The notes: generated by a model from the sequence alone, not told the origin. 64,000 nt of DNA from Alteromonas australica (GCF_000730385.1 NZ_CP008849.1:2728001-2792000); one strand, 5' to 3'; positions 48,112 through 58,898 are shown, counted from the stretch's first letter. Numbers and translations are program-made.

Positions 48112-49368
48112 TTATGCGTAAACAGGGAATTTTTCGCAAAGTGCAACCACTTCGCTTTGCACCCGTTCAATCACCGCGTCATCACCCATATTATCAAGAA
48201 TATCGCAAATCCAAGTCGCGACTTGCTTCGCTTGCTCTTCTTTGAAACCACGACGAGTAATGGCCGGGCTTCCGATACGCAAACCACTGGTGACGAATGG
48301 AGAGCGTGGGTCATTAGGTACAGAGTTTTTGTTTACTGTAATGTTGGCTGAACCTAGTGCCGCATCGGCATCTTTACCCGTAATGTCTTTATCGATAAGA
48401 TCGAGTAAAAACAAGTGGTTGTCTGTGCCGCCAGACACAATTTTGTAGCCGCGTGCCTGCATAACCGCAACCATCGCTTTTGCGTTTGCCACCACTTGCT
48501 TTTGGTATTCTTTAAACTCTGGCTGAAGCGCTTCTTTGAATGCGACCGCTTTCGCAGCAATAACATGGCAAAGTGGACCACCTTGGTTACCTGGGAATAC
48601 AGAGCTATTTAATTTTTTATAAATTGCTTCGTCGCCACATGAAGAAAGGATTAAACCGCTTCGTGGGCCAGCCAATGTTTTATGGGTAGTTGTCGTTACT
48701 ACATGCGCGTGAGGCAGTGGGTTTGGATAAACGCCAGCGGCCACAAGACCCGCCACGTGTGCCATATCAACAAGAAGGTATGCGCCTACGCTATCTGCAA
48801 TTTCACGGAATTTAGCCCAGTCGACAATACCTGAATAGGCAGAGAAACCACCAATAATCATTTTAGGCTTGTGCTCTTTTGCTAGCGCTTCTACTTGTGC
48901 GTAGTCAATTTCGCCAGTGTCTTTGTTTAAACCGTATTGTACCGCGTTGTAGGTTTTACCAGAAAAATTGACGTGTGAACCATGAGTAAGGTGTCCACCT
49001 TCAGAAAGGCTCATGCCCAGCACTGTGTCACCCGCATCGAGTAGCGCCATGAAAACGGCTGAGTTAGCTTGTGAACCAGCATGGGGCTGAACATTCGCGT
49101 AATCTGCGCCAAACAAGGCTTTAGCACGATCGATTGCCAGTTGCTCTACAACATCAACATGTTCACAACCACCATAATAACGCTTACCCGGGTAACCTTC
49201 CGCGTATTTGTTTGTAAGCTGAGAACCCTGTGCTTCCATAACACGTGGGCTACAGTAATTTTCTGAAGCAATAAGCTCAATGTGATGTTCTTGACGTTCA
49301 ACCTCGTTGGCCATTGCATTGGCTAACTCTGGGTCGAAATCGGCGATATTCATTTCGCGAGAAAACAT
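48112..49368 (-). CDS. glyA: Serine hydroxymethyltransferase
   Basis: 418 residues, standard. The PLP-binding Lys lies in [13 protein letters not shown] near 230; other motifs are [19 protein letters not shown] and YYGGCEHVD. It interconverts serine and glycine with one-carbon transfer to tetrahydrofolate. First gene of the long glyA-nrdR-ribDE-ribBX-ribH-nusB-thiL-pgpA run. Confidence 0.98.
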   Translation of the reverse strand: MFSREMNIADFDPELANAMANEVERQEHHIELIASENYCSPRVMEAQGSQLTNKYAEGYPGKRYYGGCEHVDVVEQLAIDRAKALFGADYANVQPHAGSQANSAVFMALLDAGDTVLGMSLSEGGHLTHGSHVNFSGKTYNAVQYGLNKDTGEIDYAQVEALAKEHKPKMIIGGFSAYSGIVDWAKFREIADSVGAYLLVDMAHVAGLVAAGVYPNPLPHAHVVTTTTHKTLAGPRSGLILSSCGDEAIYKKLNSSVFPGNQGGPLCHVIAAKAVAFKEALQPEFKEYQKQVVANAKAMVAVMQARGYKIVSGGTDNHLFLLDLIDKDITGKDADAALGSANITVNKNSVPNDPRSPFVTSGLRIGSPAITRRGFKEEQAKQVATWICDILDNMGDDAVIERVQSEVVALCEKFPVYA

Positions 49369-49531
49369 GGGGGCTCCTTAACTGCGGTAGTAAATTGGCA
49401 CGCTAAATTAGGCATGAGTGTTTGCTAATTTGGTGCCATATTCTAGTCATTTTCAATCGCTTGTATACCGCTTTGTGTGCAAAATGTAGCAAATGACGTA
49501 GGTTTAACGTAATACGGGCGTTACAGTGTCA

Positions 49532-50551
49532 TCAGACCTGTTTTTCTAAAGCCTTTACACGGTCAAATAGGCTGCCGATTTTTTGTAGACGCACTGCGTT
49601 TTTACGCCATTCTCGATTCGTCTGCGCTGGCTGCCCTGATGAGTAGACGCCGGGCTCGGTAATATCTTGTACAATCATAGTGTAACCGGTTATTTGCACG
49701 TTATCGCAAATGGTAATGTGCCCGTTCACTCCCACGCCACCACCAATGATCACATGCTTCCCAATATGACAACTGCCTGCGATACCCGTTGCACCGCAGA
49801 TACATGAATGGTCGCCAATAATACAATTGTGAGCAATCTGTACTTGATTATCTACAATCACGTTGTTACCCAACACCGTGTCTTCCATTGCGCCGCGATC
49901 AATAGTGCTACTTGCCCCTATTTGGCAATCGTCGCCAATAATGACCGACCCTGTTTGCGGAATTGGCAGCCACACACCTTTATCATTGGCGTACCCAAAA
50001 CCAGAGGCGCCAATAACCGTTTGACTATGAATAGTCACACGTTTACCAATATGCACGTCATGATAAACCGTCACATTAGGGTATATGATACTGCCCTCGC
50101 CAATTCGAGCCCCTTTGCGTACTACGGTATTGGCCCCTATGGTGACACGATCGCCAATGACCACGTTCTCTTCAATAATGACATTGTGACCAAGCGACAC
50201 ATCACTACCAAGGTTAGCGGAAGGCGCCACTAGGGCGGAATCAGCGATGCCTACTGCCACCTGCGGAGAGGTATCGAACAGTTGCGCTATACGTGCGAAG
50301 GCAGCATGAGGATTGGCTACCACTAAGGCCGCCACCGGTGAATCTGCCTTCATTTTTTCATGCAGGATAACCGCGCCAGCTTGGGTTTCTTTAAGCTGCG
50401 CTTTATATTTGGGATTAGTGAGAAATGAGATTTGATGTGATTGCGCCCCTGCTAAGGTGCCCACGGAGGAAATGACAATATCCCCGTTCCCCTGCACTTC
50501 TCCACCTACGTGATTCGCCAGCTCTGAAAGGCTATAGGTTATTTTCTTCAT
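49532..50551 (-). CDS. lpxD: UDP-3-O-acylglucosamine N-acyltransferase
   Basis: 339 residues from the ATG at 50551 (AGGA 8 nt upstream); the longer frame to 50662 adds 37 non-conserved residues. N-terminal uridine-binding domain (SLSELANHVGGEVQGNGDIV; ISFLTNPKY), then a left-handed beta-helix of hexapeptide repeats (IGDRVTIGANTVVRKGARIG) and the catalytic-His region (QVQIAHNCIIG). It adds the second acyl chain in lipid A synthesis. It stands alone, outside a bamA-skp-lpxD-fabZ-lpxA cluster, so it may be a second copy. Confidence 0.93.
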   Translation of the reverse strand: MKKITYSLSELANHVGGEVQGNGDIVISSVGTLAGAQSHQISFLTNPKYKAQLKETQAGAVILHEKMKADSPVAALVVANPHAAFARIAQLFDTSPQVAVGIADSALVAPSANLGSDVSLGHNVIIEENVVIGDRVTIGANTVVRKGARIGEGSIIYPNVTVYHDVHIGKRVTIHSQTVIGASGFGYANDKGVWLPIPQTGSVIIGDDCQIGASSTIDRGAMEDTVLGNNVIVDNQVQIAHNCIIGDHSCICGATGIAGSCHIGKHVIIGGGVGVNGHITICDNVQITGYTMIVQDITEPGVYSSGQPAQTNREWRKNAVRLQKIGSLFDRVKALEKQV

Positions 50552-50760
50552 TGCGGTCATCCTAACAATACCTACAAGTTTAATACTGCGTATGCTAACT
50601 AAGTTTACCTTAATTCTAAAAGGCGACCGACTGAATATTATGACTTTTGGCCTCAACTGCACAAAATACCATCATCTGCGCCCCTGGTTGGCGTTAGACG
50701 CTGGTACAGGCTATCCTGTTGCACGTATAATAACGCATCATTTTTAGGCAAGGACACAGC

Positions 50761-52428
50761 ATGTCTCAATACGTTTACAGTATGCATCGGGTAGGAAAAA
50801 TTGTTCCCCCGAATCGTCAGATTTTAAAAGATATCTCTCTTAGCTTTTTCCCGGGCGCAAAAATAGGCGTACTCGGTCTGAATGGCGCAGGTAAGTCTAC
50901 ATTACTTCGCATTATGGCCGGCTTAGATACCGACATTGAAGGTGAAGCTCGACCGCAGCCTGGATTGAAAATTGGTTACCTTCCGCAGGAACCTCAATTA
51001 GATGAAAGTAAAGATGTACGTGGCAATATTGAAGAAGCCGTGGCAGACGTTAAGCACGCTCTCGTGCGCCTAGATGAAGTGTATGCCGCTTACGCTGATG
51101 CCGACGCCGATTTTGACGCCCTTGCAAAAGAGCAAGGTGAGCTTGAAGCCATCATACAGGCAAAAGACGGTCACAACCTTGAAAACGCGCTAGAGCGCGC
51201 TGCCGACGCCCTCCGCCTTCCGCCTTGGGATGCCGATGTGAACAAGCTTTCTGGGGGTGAACGTCGTCGTGTGGCACTTTGTCGTTTATTATTAGAAAAG
51301 CCTGAAATGCTTTTATTGGATGAACCCACTAACCACTTGGATGCAGAATCAGTCGCGTGGCTAGAGCGTTTCTTACACGATTACGAGGGGACTGTGGTCG
51401 CCATTACCCACGATAGATACTTCCTCGATAATGTGGCTGGTTGGATCCTAGAACTGGATCGCGGTGAAGGTATTCCTTGGGAAGGTAACTACTCTTCGTG
51501 GTTAGAGCAGAAAGAGAAACGCTTAGAACAAGAAGAACGTACAGAAAGTGCTCGTCAAAAGAGTATGAAGCAAGAACTTGAATGGGTTCGCTCTAATCCA
51601 AAAGGTCGCCATGCTAAAAGCAAAGCGCGTATGGCTCGCTTCGAAGAAATGGCCACCAGTGATTATCAAAAACGAAATGAAACCAATGAGCTATTCATTC
51701 CACCGGGTGAACGCTTGGGCGACAAAGTAATAGAGGTTGAGGGGCTTAAAAAGTCTTATGGCGAACGTTTATTAATTGATGATTTAACCTTTAAAGTGCC
51801 CAAGGGAGCTATTGTCGGAATTGTTGGACCTAACGGTGCAGGTAAATCTACGCTCTTTAGAATGCTAACGGGCTCAGAACAACCTGATTCTGGTGCAATT
51901 AACATTGGTGAGTCGGTGCAAATCGCTAGCGTTGAGCAGTTCCGCGATCACATGAATGAAAATAATACCGTTTGGAAAGAGATTTCTGACGACCAAGATA
52001 TTATTCGCATTGGCAACTTTGAAATTAACAGTCGTGCATACTGCAGTCGCTTTAACTTTAAAGGTAACAGTCAGCAGAAGTTTATTAAAGATTTGTCGGG
52101 GGGTGAACGTAATCGTGTGCACTTGGCAAAGCTACTTAAAGCAGGCGGCAACGTGTTACTGCTGGATGAGCCCACTAACGACCTTGATGTAGAAACATTA
52201 CGAGCGCTTGAAAACGCGCTGTTAGAATTTCCAGGCTGCGCCATGGTAATTTCCCATGACCGTTGGTTCTTAGACCGTGTGGCCACGCACATCATGGATT
52301 ACAGAGACGAAGGTAAAATTAACTTCTTCGAAGGTAACTATGCCGACTATGAGAGCTGGCTGAAAGCCGAGTACGGCCAGGATGTGGTAGAGCCCCATCG
52401 TTTGAAATATAAAAAAATGGCGAAGTAA
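50761..52428 (+). CDS. ettA: Energy-dependent translational throttle protein EttA (ABC-F)
   Basis: 555 residues with two ABC domains. Walker A GLNGAGKSTLLR near 40 and GPNGAGKSTLFR near 358; signatures LSGGERRRVALCRLL and LSGGERNRVHLAKLL; arm/linker region with KQELEWVRSNPKGRHAKSKAR. No membrane spans, so not a transporter. It binds the ribosomal E-site in response to the ATP/ADP ratio. Confidence 0.97.
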   Translation: MSQYVYSMHRVGKIVPPNRQILKDISLSFFPGAKIGVLGLNGAGKSTLLRIMAGLDTDIEGEARPQPGLKIGYLPQEPQLDESKDVRGNIEEAVADVKHALVRLDEVYAAYADADADFDALAKEQGELEAIIQAKDGHNLENALERAADALRLPPWDADVNKLSGGERRRVALCRLLLEKPEMLLLDEPTNHLDAESVAWLERFLHDYEGTVVAITHDRYFLDNVAGWILELDRGEGIPWEGNYSSWLEQKEKRLEQEERTESARQKSMKQELEWVRSNPKGRHAKSKARMARFEEMATSDYQKRNETNELFIPPGERLGDKVIEVEGLKKSYGERLLIDDLTFKVPKGAIVGIVGPNGAGKSTLFRMLTGSEQPDSGAINIGESVQIASVEQFRDHMNENNTVWKEISDDQDIIRIGNFEINSRAYCSRFNFKGNSQQKFIKDLSGGERNRVHLAKLLKAGGNVLLLDEPTNDLDVETLRALENALLEFPGCAMVISHDRWFLDRVATHIMDYRDEGKINFFEGNYADYESWLKAEYGQDVVEPHRLKYKKMAK

Positions 52429-52471
52429 CCTGCCAAGCGCCTACATAGTAAATCGCCAAGAGCCAACATTC

Positions 52472-52499
52472 AGCCCCTTTCAGTCAGGGGCTTTTTTAT
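52472..52499 (+). terminator. Terminator after ettA
   Basis: Stem AGCCCCT / AGGGGCT (52472-52478 / 52486-52492), 7-nt loop, then TTTTTATT. Confidence 0.88.
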
Positions 52500-52598
52500 T
52501 TGTCAATTCATCAGTTAACATTAAAAACTCATAAAGACAGTTGCCATAAAAAGGCATTTCACTAATACTGAACGGACGATGTACTAATGAGTTAAGTC

Positions 52599-53021
52599 AT
52601 GGTCGACAAACGCCGGTTTACGCGAATAGAATTAAATGTACCTGGTACGCTGTCTCATGAAGACAGCCAGATCGCAGTGTCAATAAGTGATGTATCTCTC
52701 ACGGGTATTCGAATTCTCGCCCCTGAAAGCGCGTTAAGCCATCTCCCCTTTGATAGCCATATTCCCTATACTGCAAAATTCCAAGCCAATGAAGATAGCC
52801 CTATTATCACCTTACACATAGAGCAACTTTATCGCCAAAATGATGAAAGAAAAGACTCAGTGTCGTTAGGGTGTAAAGTGGCCAAAATGGATGTGGATAG
52901 TGTTAGCGCACTTCGCCGTTTAATTACACTCAACAGCGAAGATGCTCACATAGATGAAAAAGACTTAAACGCGCTTATCGATGCCGTTTATTCTAAAGCT
53001 TCAAGTGCATCAGACAACTGA
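52599..53021 (+). CDS. PilZ-domain c-di-GMP receptor, single domain
   Basis: 140 residues. The c-di-GMP binding motif RxxxR is present as RRFTR at residues 5-9, with D-x-S-x-x-G as DVSLTGI near 33. No other domain is seen. It sits between ettA and the convergent radA gene, overlapping radA by 34 nt at the 3' ends. Target unknown. Confidence 0.88.
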   Translation: MVDKRRFTRIELNVPGTLSHEDSQIAVSISDVSLTGIRILAPESALSHLPFDSHIPYTAKFQANEDSPIITLHIEQLYRQNDERKDSVSLGCKVAKMDVDSVSALRRLITLNSEDAHIDEKDLNALIDAVYSKASSASDN

Positions 53022-54355
53022 GACACTGGCACCACTTTCATCCCACCAATGGCCTGCTTAGGCGCGTTGGCTTTAGGTACAATAGCGCGCTTAAAACCGT
53101 GCTTTGCCGCTTCAATTATCCGTTCATTGCCGTTGGGCACTGGCCTAATTTCTCCTGCTAGGCCCACCTCGCCGAACACAATCAAGTCTTTCGGTAATGG
53201 GCGATTTCGAAAGCTTGACACCATCGCCAATAGCAAGGCTAAATCTGCGCTGGTTTCAGTGACTTTCACGCCGCCAACGACGTTAACAAAAACATCCTGA
53301 TCGTTCATTTGCACATTACCATGCCTATGTAGCACGGCGAGTAACATAGAAAGACGATTTTGATCTAGCCCCACCGCGATACGACGAGGGTTAGACATTT
53401 GCGAATAATCAACCAATGCCTGAATCTCAACAAGAAGTGGGCGCGTCCCCTCCCATATTACCATGACGCTGGACCCTGGCGTTTCTTTGTCGCCACGGCT
53501 TAGGAAAATAGCTGACGGATTATTGACTTCCTTCAGCCCACTTTCTGTCATCGCAAACACGCCTAATTCGTTAACCGCACCAAACCGGTTTTTATGGCTT
53601 CGTAAGGTGCGATACCGCCCATCACTTTCCCCTTCAAGCATCATAGAACTGTCGATGCAGTGCTCGAGTACCTTGGGCCCCGCGAGGTTACCGTCCTTAG
53701 TGACGTGGCCTACAATAAACATGGAAATATGCTGCTGTTTAGCAAAACGGGTAAGGTATGCCGCGCTCTCACGCACCTGTGACACACTGCCAGGGGCAGA
53801 TTGCACATCGGACACATGCATCACCTGAATAGAATCGATAACCATAATCTTAGGCTTTTTCGTTAGCGCTAAATCACAAATGGTCTCGACGTTGGTTTCT
53901 GCCAACATCATGAGCTTGTCATCGGGAAGATGTAAGCGTCTAGCCCGCATGGCGACCTGCTGTAATGATTCTTCACCCGTGACATACAGTGCGGGCGCCA
54001 TTTTTGCCATTTGACACATAACTTGAAGCAACAGCGTACTTTTACCTGCCCCTGGTGAGCCCCCTATCAACATGGCCGCGCCAGGTACAATCCCGCCCCC
54101 TAACACCCGGTCTAACTCTTTGAATCCAGCACTAAATCGTGGAAGCGATTCAAGGTCGATAGCGTTTAAGGTTTCAATTTTGGCCGCTGTTTGTCCGGCA
54201 TATCCCGACAAGGTGGGCTTCGACGACGCTTTCGCGCTGCTCACCACAAATTCACTGATGGTATTCCATTCTTTGCACTCAGAGCATTGACCTTGCCAAC
54301 GTGGAAACTCTGCACCACAATCAGAGCACACATATGCAGTTTTTCGTTTTGCCAT
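52988..54355 (-). CDS. radA: DNA repair protein RadA
   Basis: 455 residues. Four-Cys zinc finger (CSDCGAEFPRWQGQCSEC, residues 10-27), RecA-like ATPase with Walker A GGSPGAGKSTLL near 95, the RadA-specific KNRFG motif near 255, and a Lon-like C-terminal domain (SADLALLLAMVSSF; FGEVGLAGEIR). It promotes branch migration in recombination. It overlaps the PilZ gene at the 3' end. Confidence 0.97.
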   Translation of the reverse strand: MAKRKTAYVCSDCGAEFPRWQGQCSECKEWNTISEFVVSSAKASSKPTLSGYAGQTAAKIETLNAIDLESLPRFSAGFKELDRVLGGGIVPGAAMLIGGSPGAGKSTLLLQVMCQMAKMAPALYVTGEESLQQVAMRARRLHLPDDKLMMLAETNVETICDLALTKKPKIMVIDSIQVMHVSDVQSAPGSVSQVRESAAYLTRFAKQQHISMFIVGHVTKDGNLAGPKVLEHCIDSSMMLEGESDGRYRTLRSHKNRFGAVNELGVFAMTESGLKEVNNPSAIFLSRGDKETPGSSVMVIWEGTRPLLVEIQALVDYSQMSNPRRIAVGLDQNRLSMLLAVLHRHGNVQMNDQDVFVNVVGGVKVTETSADLALLLAMVSSFRNRPLPKDLIVFGEVGLAGEIRPVPNGNERIIEAAKHGFKRAIVPKANAPKQAIGGMKVVPVSQLSDALEALE

Positions 54356-54563
54356 ATTCCAGTTTAATCCACGACATAAAAAGGGTATTCTATCATTATA
54401 ATAATCGTCTAAGTAACTCGTCTAAAGCACCGCTTTTAATCTTCCTAAGCCAGTTATCTATAACGCGCTTTCATGCTTAAACTGGCAGAAGTTAATGTGT
54501 TGCAAGACGCTGCCGATACAAAAGGCGTCTTTGTCAAAAAAGAATAACAAAAGTTGCGCATAC

Positions 54564-57098
54564 ATGAATCAGGATTTACAACAGTACGCTGACATTATTG
54601 AACAGCTGAAACCCATGGTAAATGAACCCGAATTTAATCGGGTACTCATGCAAGTGGGTGCGAACATTCCAAAGGAAAAACGCTTCTTAATTAAAATGGA
54701 AGTTAAGCGTTTGGCGAAGCCGTGCATGCGCTCAATTGACTTACGCGGGTTAGTCGATGGCAAATGCAAACTGTACGAGCATGATGGTCGAAAGCATTAC
54801 ATGGACGACGTGGCCATTGAGAAATTTGAGGAACAAATTCGCGTATTCGGCAGCTATACCTTTGGCGTATACGAAGCCGTACAAAATACTGAAAACAATT
54901 TCCGTGTGCTGCGCGAAAAAGCGGAAAAGCGGGAATTGTCTGGTGGTTCCGCGGCCGAAAAGAAAAAAGCGAGTATATTAGAGCAGTTCAAAGTGCCTAT
55001 CGTGAACTTGCTCGACTATCGTCAGCGTAATACAGAGCGCATGAATTTTGCCGTGGCAGTTGAGCTTTTTAACGAAAGTAACCAGTCTATTCGCGGGCTG
55101 AGTGTCGATATTTCGTTAGAAGGTTTGCAGGTAAAGCTAGATAAAGAAAGTTTGTTTAAAAAGAATGAACGAGTATCGGTTTACTTCCGTGGTTTAGAAA
55201 CAGAATTTGCCATGGACAAGAAAAATGGCATTGCTTACAAGCTTGTAAAAATAACCCGAAAAAACGATCTCATCTATCTTGCCTTACAGCGTGATACTGC
55301 AAATCCAAATACCGCTTTCGATAAATTCCTAGAAAGCTTTATTCATGGTAATAAGCGACGCTACAAAGTGAATATGGCGAATACCATTGAGGCCATCACG
55401 AGCAAGACCTGTGAGCAGTATTTCTCCCCGAGAAGCCCCACCTTGCCGGTGTATATTGACGAAATAAAAGGTCAGTTAATTCCGCGCTTTGCCATGGTTA
55501 ACGAAGTTAACCGAGAAACCGTCAGTTATTGGCAGGACGAAGAAGACGAATGCCGTATTGGCTTTTTACTCAGTAAGCCCAGGTTACAGTTATTACTGAA
55601 AAAGCCTGAAGCTACCCGCGAGATTTTTATATATAGTTTTACGCACTTACAAAACGAAAAGGTTTATTTCTACTCTGCAGCCTACGAAGAACTCGAGAAA
55701 AAAGATGTTCTTAAAGATGTATTTTTAGGGTTTGGATCGAAAAAAGCGAGTTGGCGTGTATTTAAAGTCACGCTGACCGACATGTCGCCAGAGCAAGCAC
55801 ATGTCCCCACATCTATCCCCGATTCTGTAGGCACAAAGATTAAACGGCAGAACACCCCACCCGCGCCACGACTAATGGCGAAGCTACAGCACCTAAAGTA
55901 CTTGGCTCATGTCACAGATGTGACCTCTGTGATAGGCCAACAGGCGTACAACAGCTTTACCTTTAACAAAGACAATTTGTCACATTTGCGTACGTTTGGG
56001 CACGCGAGAAACAAACCGCCTGCACCCATTTCGCTCTCTAGATTCAAGTATGAAGAACAGCGGCTAGAATCACGTTATCGATTACGCTCACAAATTGAGT
56101 TAACGATACCTGAGGACAACAGTGTGCATGTGGGTGTCAGCGAAGATATTTCTGTACACGGCTTGGGGCTAAGAATAGAGCTCAATAAGGGCTATTCAGG
56201 TGAACTAGAAGGGCAAGTGGAAGTGGCCTTCCCACGATTGCAAGAAATCACCAAATCGTTTGATGTGATGCACCTTCGATATTTAGTGGTTTACCACAAT
56301 GTTGAAAAGAACATCTTGCACTTAAAAGCCATGCCCGGAGAACAAGGTAAAAGTGCCCGCGCCTTTTTCGAAGAATTGATTAAGAAGAACAAGCACAGCC
56401 TGCAAGAGGATGACGGCGAAGAGGAGATCCCAGGAATGGGGCAAGCGCTTCGCGTTATCAACGCTCGCAACCCTACCTCATTGTCCTTCTTAATGAGCAA
56501 AGAAGGGCCTAGGTATACCCCTGAAGCTGGCATCATTGGCCGGCAAGATGAACGAGTATCGCTTCTTTCTACTCATTACGCAGAAAGCCGACAGGTCAAT
56601 TTGGAATATTTGTTTAGAGACCGTAAGCTAGACAGCCCCTTTATGCAAAGTGGGATTAAGCAGGTTAAGCTAGAAAATATGCCTTTGAGGCAAGAGCTGT
56701 TTGTCTCTTTCGATCCTACGCAAAAAGATCAGCGTTTAGCGATAATCCCTCGTTACTCTCACCGCTTCGAAAATAACGGTCAACGCAAGGCTTTCATAGA
56801 CGATGCCATGGCACGCGGCCAATTTATTGCCATTCACGTGATGCTAACCACCACGGGTAAACCCGACTTATCCATGCTTCAAACTGAAATAAGCTATGTG
56901 AGTGTGTACGCGATCCACCGAGCGAAAGAGTTAGAGCAAAAGCTGTGGAGTATAGCCGCCTGTTCACACCTTATTGATGTCACCGATGAAGTACTTATTC
57001 GTTATGGGTTTGACCAAGAAGCGATAAAACGAAATCGTGATAGTAGTACAGAAAAAGCGGTGGTAAAAACAAGTATTCAGGCGCTACTCAACGCCTAA
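54564..57098 (+). CDS. Large double PilZ-domain protein
   Basis: 844 residues from the ATG at 54564; a longer frame to 54495 adds 23 residues of low plausibility. A helical N-terminus (MNQDLQQYADIIEQLKPMV) is followed by a PilZ-like domain (about 165-275: RQRNTERMNFAVAVE ... DISLEGLQV), a middle region with RRYKVN, and a second PilZ domain (about 505-620: RLESRYRLRSQIE ... DISVHGLGL). No membrane segments. The family occurs beside radA/serB in Alteromonadales and Shewanella, with no defined role. Presumably a c-di-GMP-responsive scaffold. Confidence 0.85.
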   Translation: MNQDLQQYADIIEQLKPMVNEPEFNRVLMQVGANIPKEKRFLIKMEVKRLAKPCMRSIDLRGLVDGKCKLYEHDGRKHYMDDVAIEKFEEQIRVFGSYTFGVYEAVQNTENNFRVLREKAEKRELSGGSAAEKKKASILEQFKVPIVNLLDYRQRNTERMNFAVAVELFNESNQSIRGLSVDISLEGLQVKLDKESLFKKNERVSVYFRGLETEFAMDKKNGIAYKLVKITRKNDLIYLALQRDTANPNTAFDKFLESFIHGNKRRYKVNMANTIEAITSKTCEQYFSPRSPTLPVYIDEIKGQLIPRFAMVNEVNRETVSYWQDEEDECRIGFLLSKPRLQLLLKKPEATREIFIYSFTHLQNEKVYFYSAAYEELEKKDVLKDVFLGFGSKKASWRVFKVTLTDMSPEQAHVPTSIPDSVGTKIKRQNTPPAPRLMAKLQHLKYLAHVTDVTSVIGQQAYNSFTFNKDNLSHLRTFGHARNKPPAPISLSRFKYEEQRLESRYRLRSQIELTIPEDNSVHVGVSEDISVHGLGLRIELNKGYSGELEGQVEVAFPRLQEITKSFDVMHLRYLVVYHNVEKNILHLKAMPGEQGKSARAFFEELIKKNKHSLQEDDGEEEIPGMGQALRVINARNPTSLSFLMSKEGPRYTPEAGIIGRQDERVSLLSTHYAESRQVNLEYLFRDRKLDSPFMQSGIKQVKLENMPLRQELFVSFDPTQKDQRLAIIPRYSHRFENNGQRKAFIDDAMARGQFIAIHVMLTTTGKPDLSMLQTEISYVSVYAIHRAKELEQKLWSIAACSHLIDVTDEVLIRYGFDQEAIKRNRDSSTEKAVVKTSIQALLNA

Positions 57099-57130
57099 AC
57101 ACTTGTGCACAACATTCAATTGGCGGCGGG

Positions 57131-58129
57131 TTAGCTCAAAAAGTACAGTAGCCCATGAAGGCCGCTAAACCTTAGTGCGACATCGGCCTGCTGATTGACC
57201 ACAGGCTTCCCATGGCAGGCCACCCCTAGTGCTGATGTGGCCATCATAACCAGGTCGTTTGCACCGTCGCCCATGGCGACGGTTTGGTGTGGCGAAATGT
57301 CCCACTGATGAGATAACGCCTTTACGGTGGCCGCTTTTACATCGGCATTTACCACTTCACCTACCACCTCTCCAGTCAGCAATTCACCGTCTACCGCCAA
57401 GGTATTAGACACTGCGGCATCTAAGCCTAGTCTTTCCTTTAAATAGTCTGCAAAGTAAGTAAAACCGCCTGATGCAATCGCCACTTTCCAGCCATTTTCT
57501 TTCAGGGTGCTAATTAGCCTCTGTACGCCCGGCATTAGCGGAATGCTGTCTCGAATTTGCTGAAGCTGATTGAGTGGCACGCCCTTTAGGCAAGCCACGC
57601 GGTGATGCAGGCTTTCATTAAATGCAATTTCGCCTCGCATGGCCATTTCAGTCACTTTAGAGACCTGCTCACCAACGCCAGCAAGCTTAGCTATTTCATC
57701 AATGCATTCAATGGCGATGACGGTACTGTCCATATCCATCACTAACAGGCCGCGTTGGTTTAAGTGCGGTGTGCCCTCGGTCAGCCCGATATCTATGTGA
57801 TATTGGTTTGAAACCTGTTCAATACATTGGGCAATAGAGGCATCTTCCCCTGCCTGCTTTTCACCAAAAGCCACCACTACGCTGTCGCCAAATCCATTGT
57901 GTAAAGGGTGTAAAAATAACGCTGAAGGGCGAAAGCAAGAAGACATCGCCGTTAACGCCTCATCGATGAGGTAAGGCGTTAACGCCTGACCAATCAAGGT
58001 TACCCTCGCTTCATTACTTTTAAGCCTAGAGGACGGTACTGTGGCTAAACAACGCTCTAGCGCAGCGGCATGGTTATACTGATTACTTGCTTGTGTATCT
58101 CTTAATAAGTCAGGAAAATTCGTAGTCAC
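57131..58129 (-). CDS. serB: Phosphoserine phosphatase
   Basis: 332 residues. HAD motif I is DMDSTVI near 130, motif II SGGFTYFADYL, motif III/IV GDGANDLVM. The N-terminal 100 residues are a divergent ACT-like domain. It makes serine, the substrate of GlyA, from phosphoserine. Divergent from smp, the conserved neighbour. Confidence 0.96.
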   Translation of the reverse strand: MTTNFPDLLRDTQASNQYNHAAALERCLATVPSSRLKSNEARVTLIGQALTPYLIDEALTAMSSCFRPSALFLHPLHNGFGDSVVVAFGEKQAGEDASIAQCIEQVSNQYHIDIGLTEGTPHLNQRGLLVMDMDSTVIAIECIDEIAKLAGVGEQVSKVTEMAMRGEIAFNESLHHRVACLKGVPLNQLQQIRDSIPLMPGVQRLISTLKENGWKVAIASGGFTYFADYLKERLGLDAAVSNTLAVDGELLTGEVVGEVVNADVKAATVKALSHQWDISPHQTVAMGDGANDLVMMATSALGVACHGKPVVNQQADVALRFSGLHGLLYFLS

Positions 58130-58238
58130 TATTTGTACAAACCTTAGAAATCTTGGCTATATGCTACCCAAACTCGACCGCTGTGGAAATACACCCTTTC
58201 AAATTAGCTGAAATTCGCCTAATGTTACGCTAAATATA

Positions 58239-58898
58239 ATGGGAATTTATTGCTGTATGCAAAATCAGGCTAGTCGACAGAGAACAGGGTCAAAACAATC
58301 AGTATCGCATTCTGCCTATACGGCGCTTAAGCGCCTCATTCATACCGCCATCATGGGTGCAGCTGTCGCGCTTATCATTTGTTTGTTCGTCGTATACGAA
58401 AAGTATCAATCACAATGGGTAAGCGTGCAAACTGAGCAGCCCGGTAGAAGTGTGAGTCAGCAATACGCGAAAATCCTTGCTCCGGCGTTATCCAGTAGTG
58501 ACATAACGGAATTAGAAAACCTCGCAACAATCGCGGTGTCAGATCCTGCCGTAATGTCGGTGAGCATTTTTGATAGCAAAGGTAAGTATATCGCCCCCTT
58601 GCCTAGGGGGGAAAGTGTGGTGACGCTCACAAGAAAAAACCCAATCCCCCCGGTAACTTACCTTGAAGTGATAGAGGGCGACGAAGGCCAAACATTAGGC
58701 TACTTGAGTGTGAATATCGACACAGGCTACATCTTAGATAACCCTTTAACGCTACGTCAGCAACAGGTGTTTATTGCCATATTAATTATCGCATTGGCGC
58801 TCATTGTGGGCATTTATATAACCCGCGGCTTTTACAAGTTTCGCCCCTGGCTGACCCGAGTTTTACACACCAATGACAAGCTTACTCAACACCCTTAA
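58239..58898 (+). CDS. smp: Smp/YtjB family membrane protein
   Basis: 219 residues, two membrane spans (about 36-55, HTAIMGAAVALIICLFVVYE; and about 178-195, VFIAILIIALALIVGIYI) enclosing a periplasmic domain with a PAS/sensor-like pattern (ITELENLATIAVSDPAVMSV). The family is known in enterobacteria as Smp/YtjB/AhpA beside serB; the function is unclear. Its 3' end overlaps tatD by 17 nt. Confidence 0.85.
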   Translation: MGIYCCMQNQASRQRTGSKQSVSHSAYTALKRLIHTAIMGAAVALIICLFVVYEKYQSQWVSVQTEQPGRSVSQQYAKILAPALSSSDITELENLATIAVSDPAVMSVSIFDSKGKYIAPLPRGESVVTLTRKNPIPPVTYLEVIEGDEGQTLGYLSVNIDTGYILDNPLTLRQQQVFIAILIIALALIVGIYITRGFYKFRPWLTRVLHTNDKLTQHP

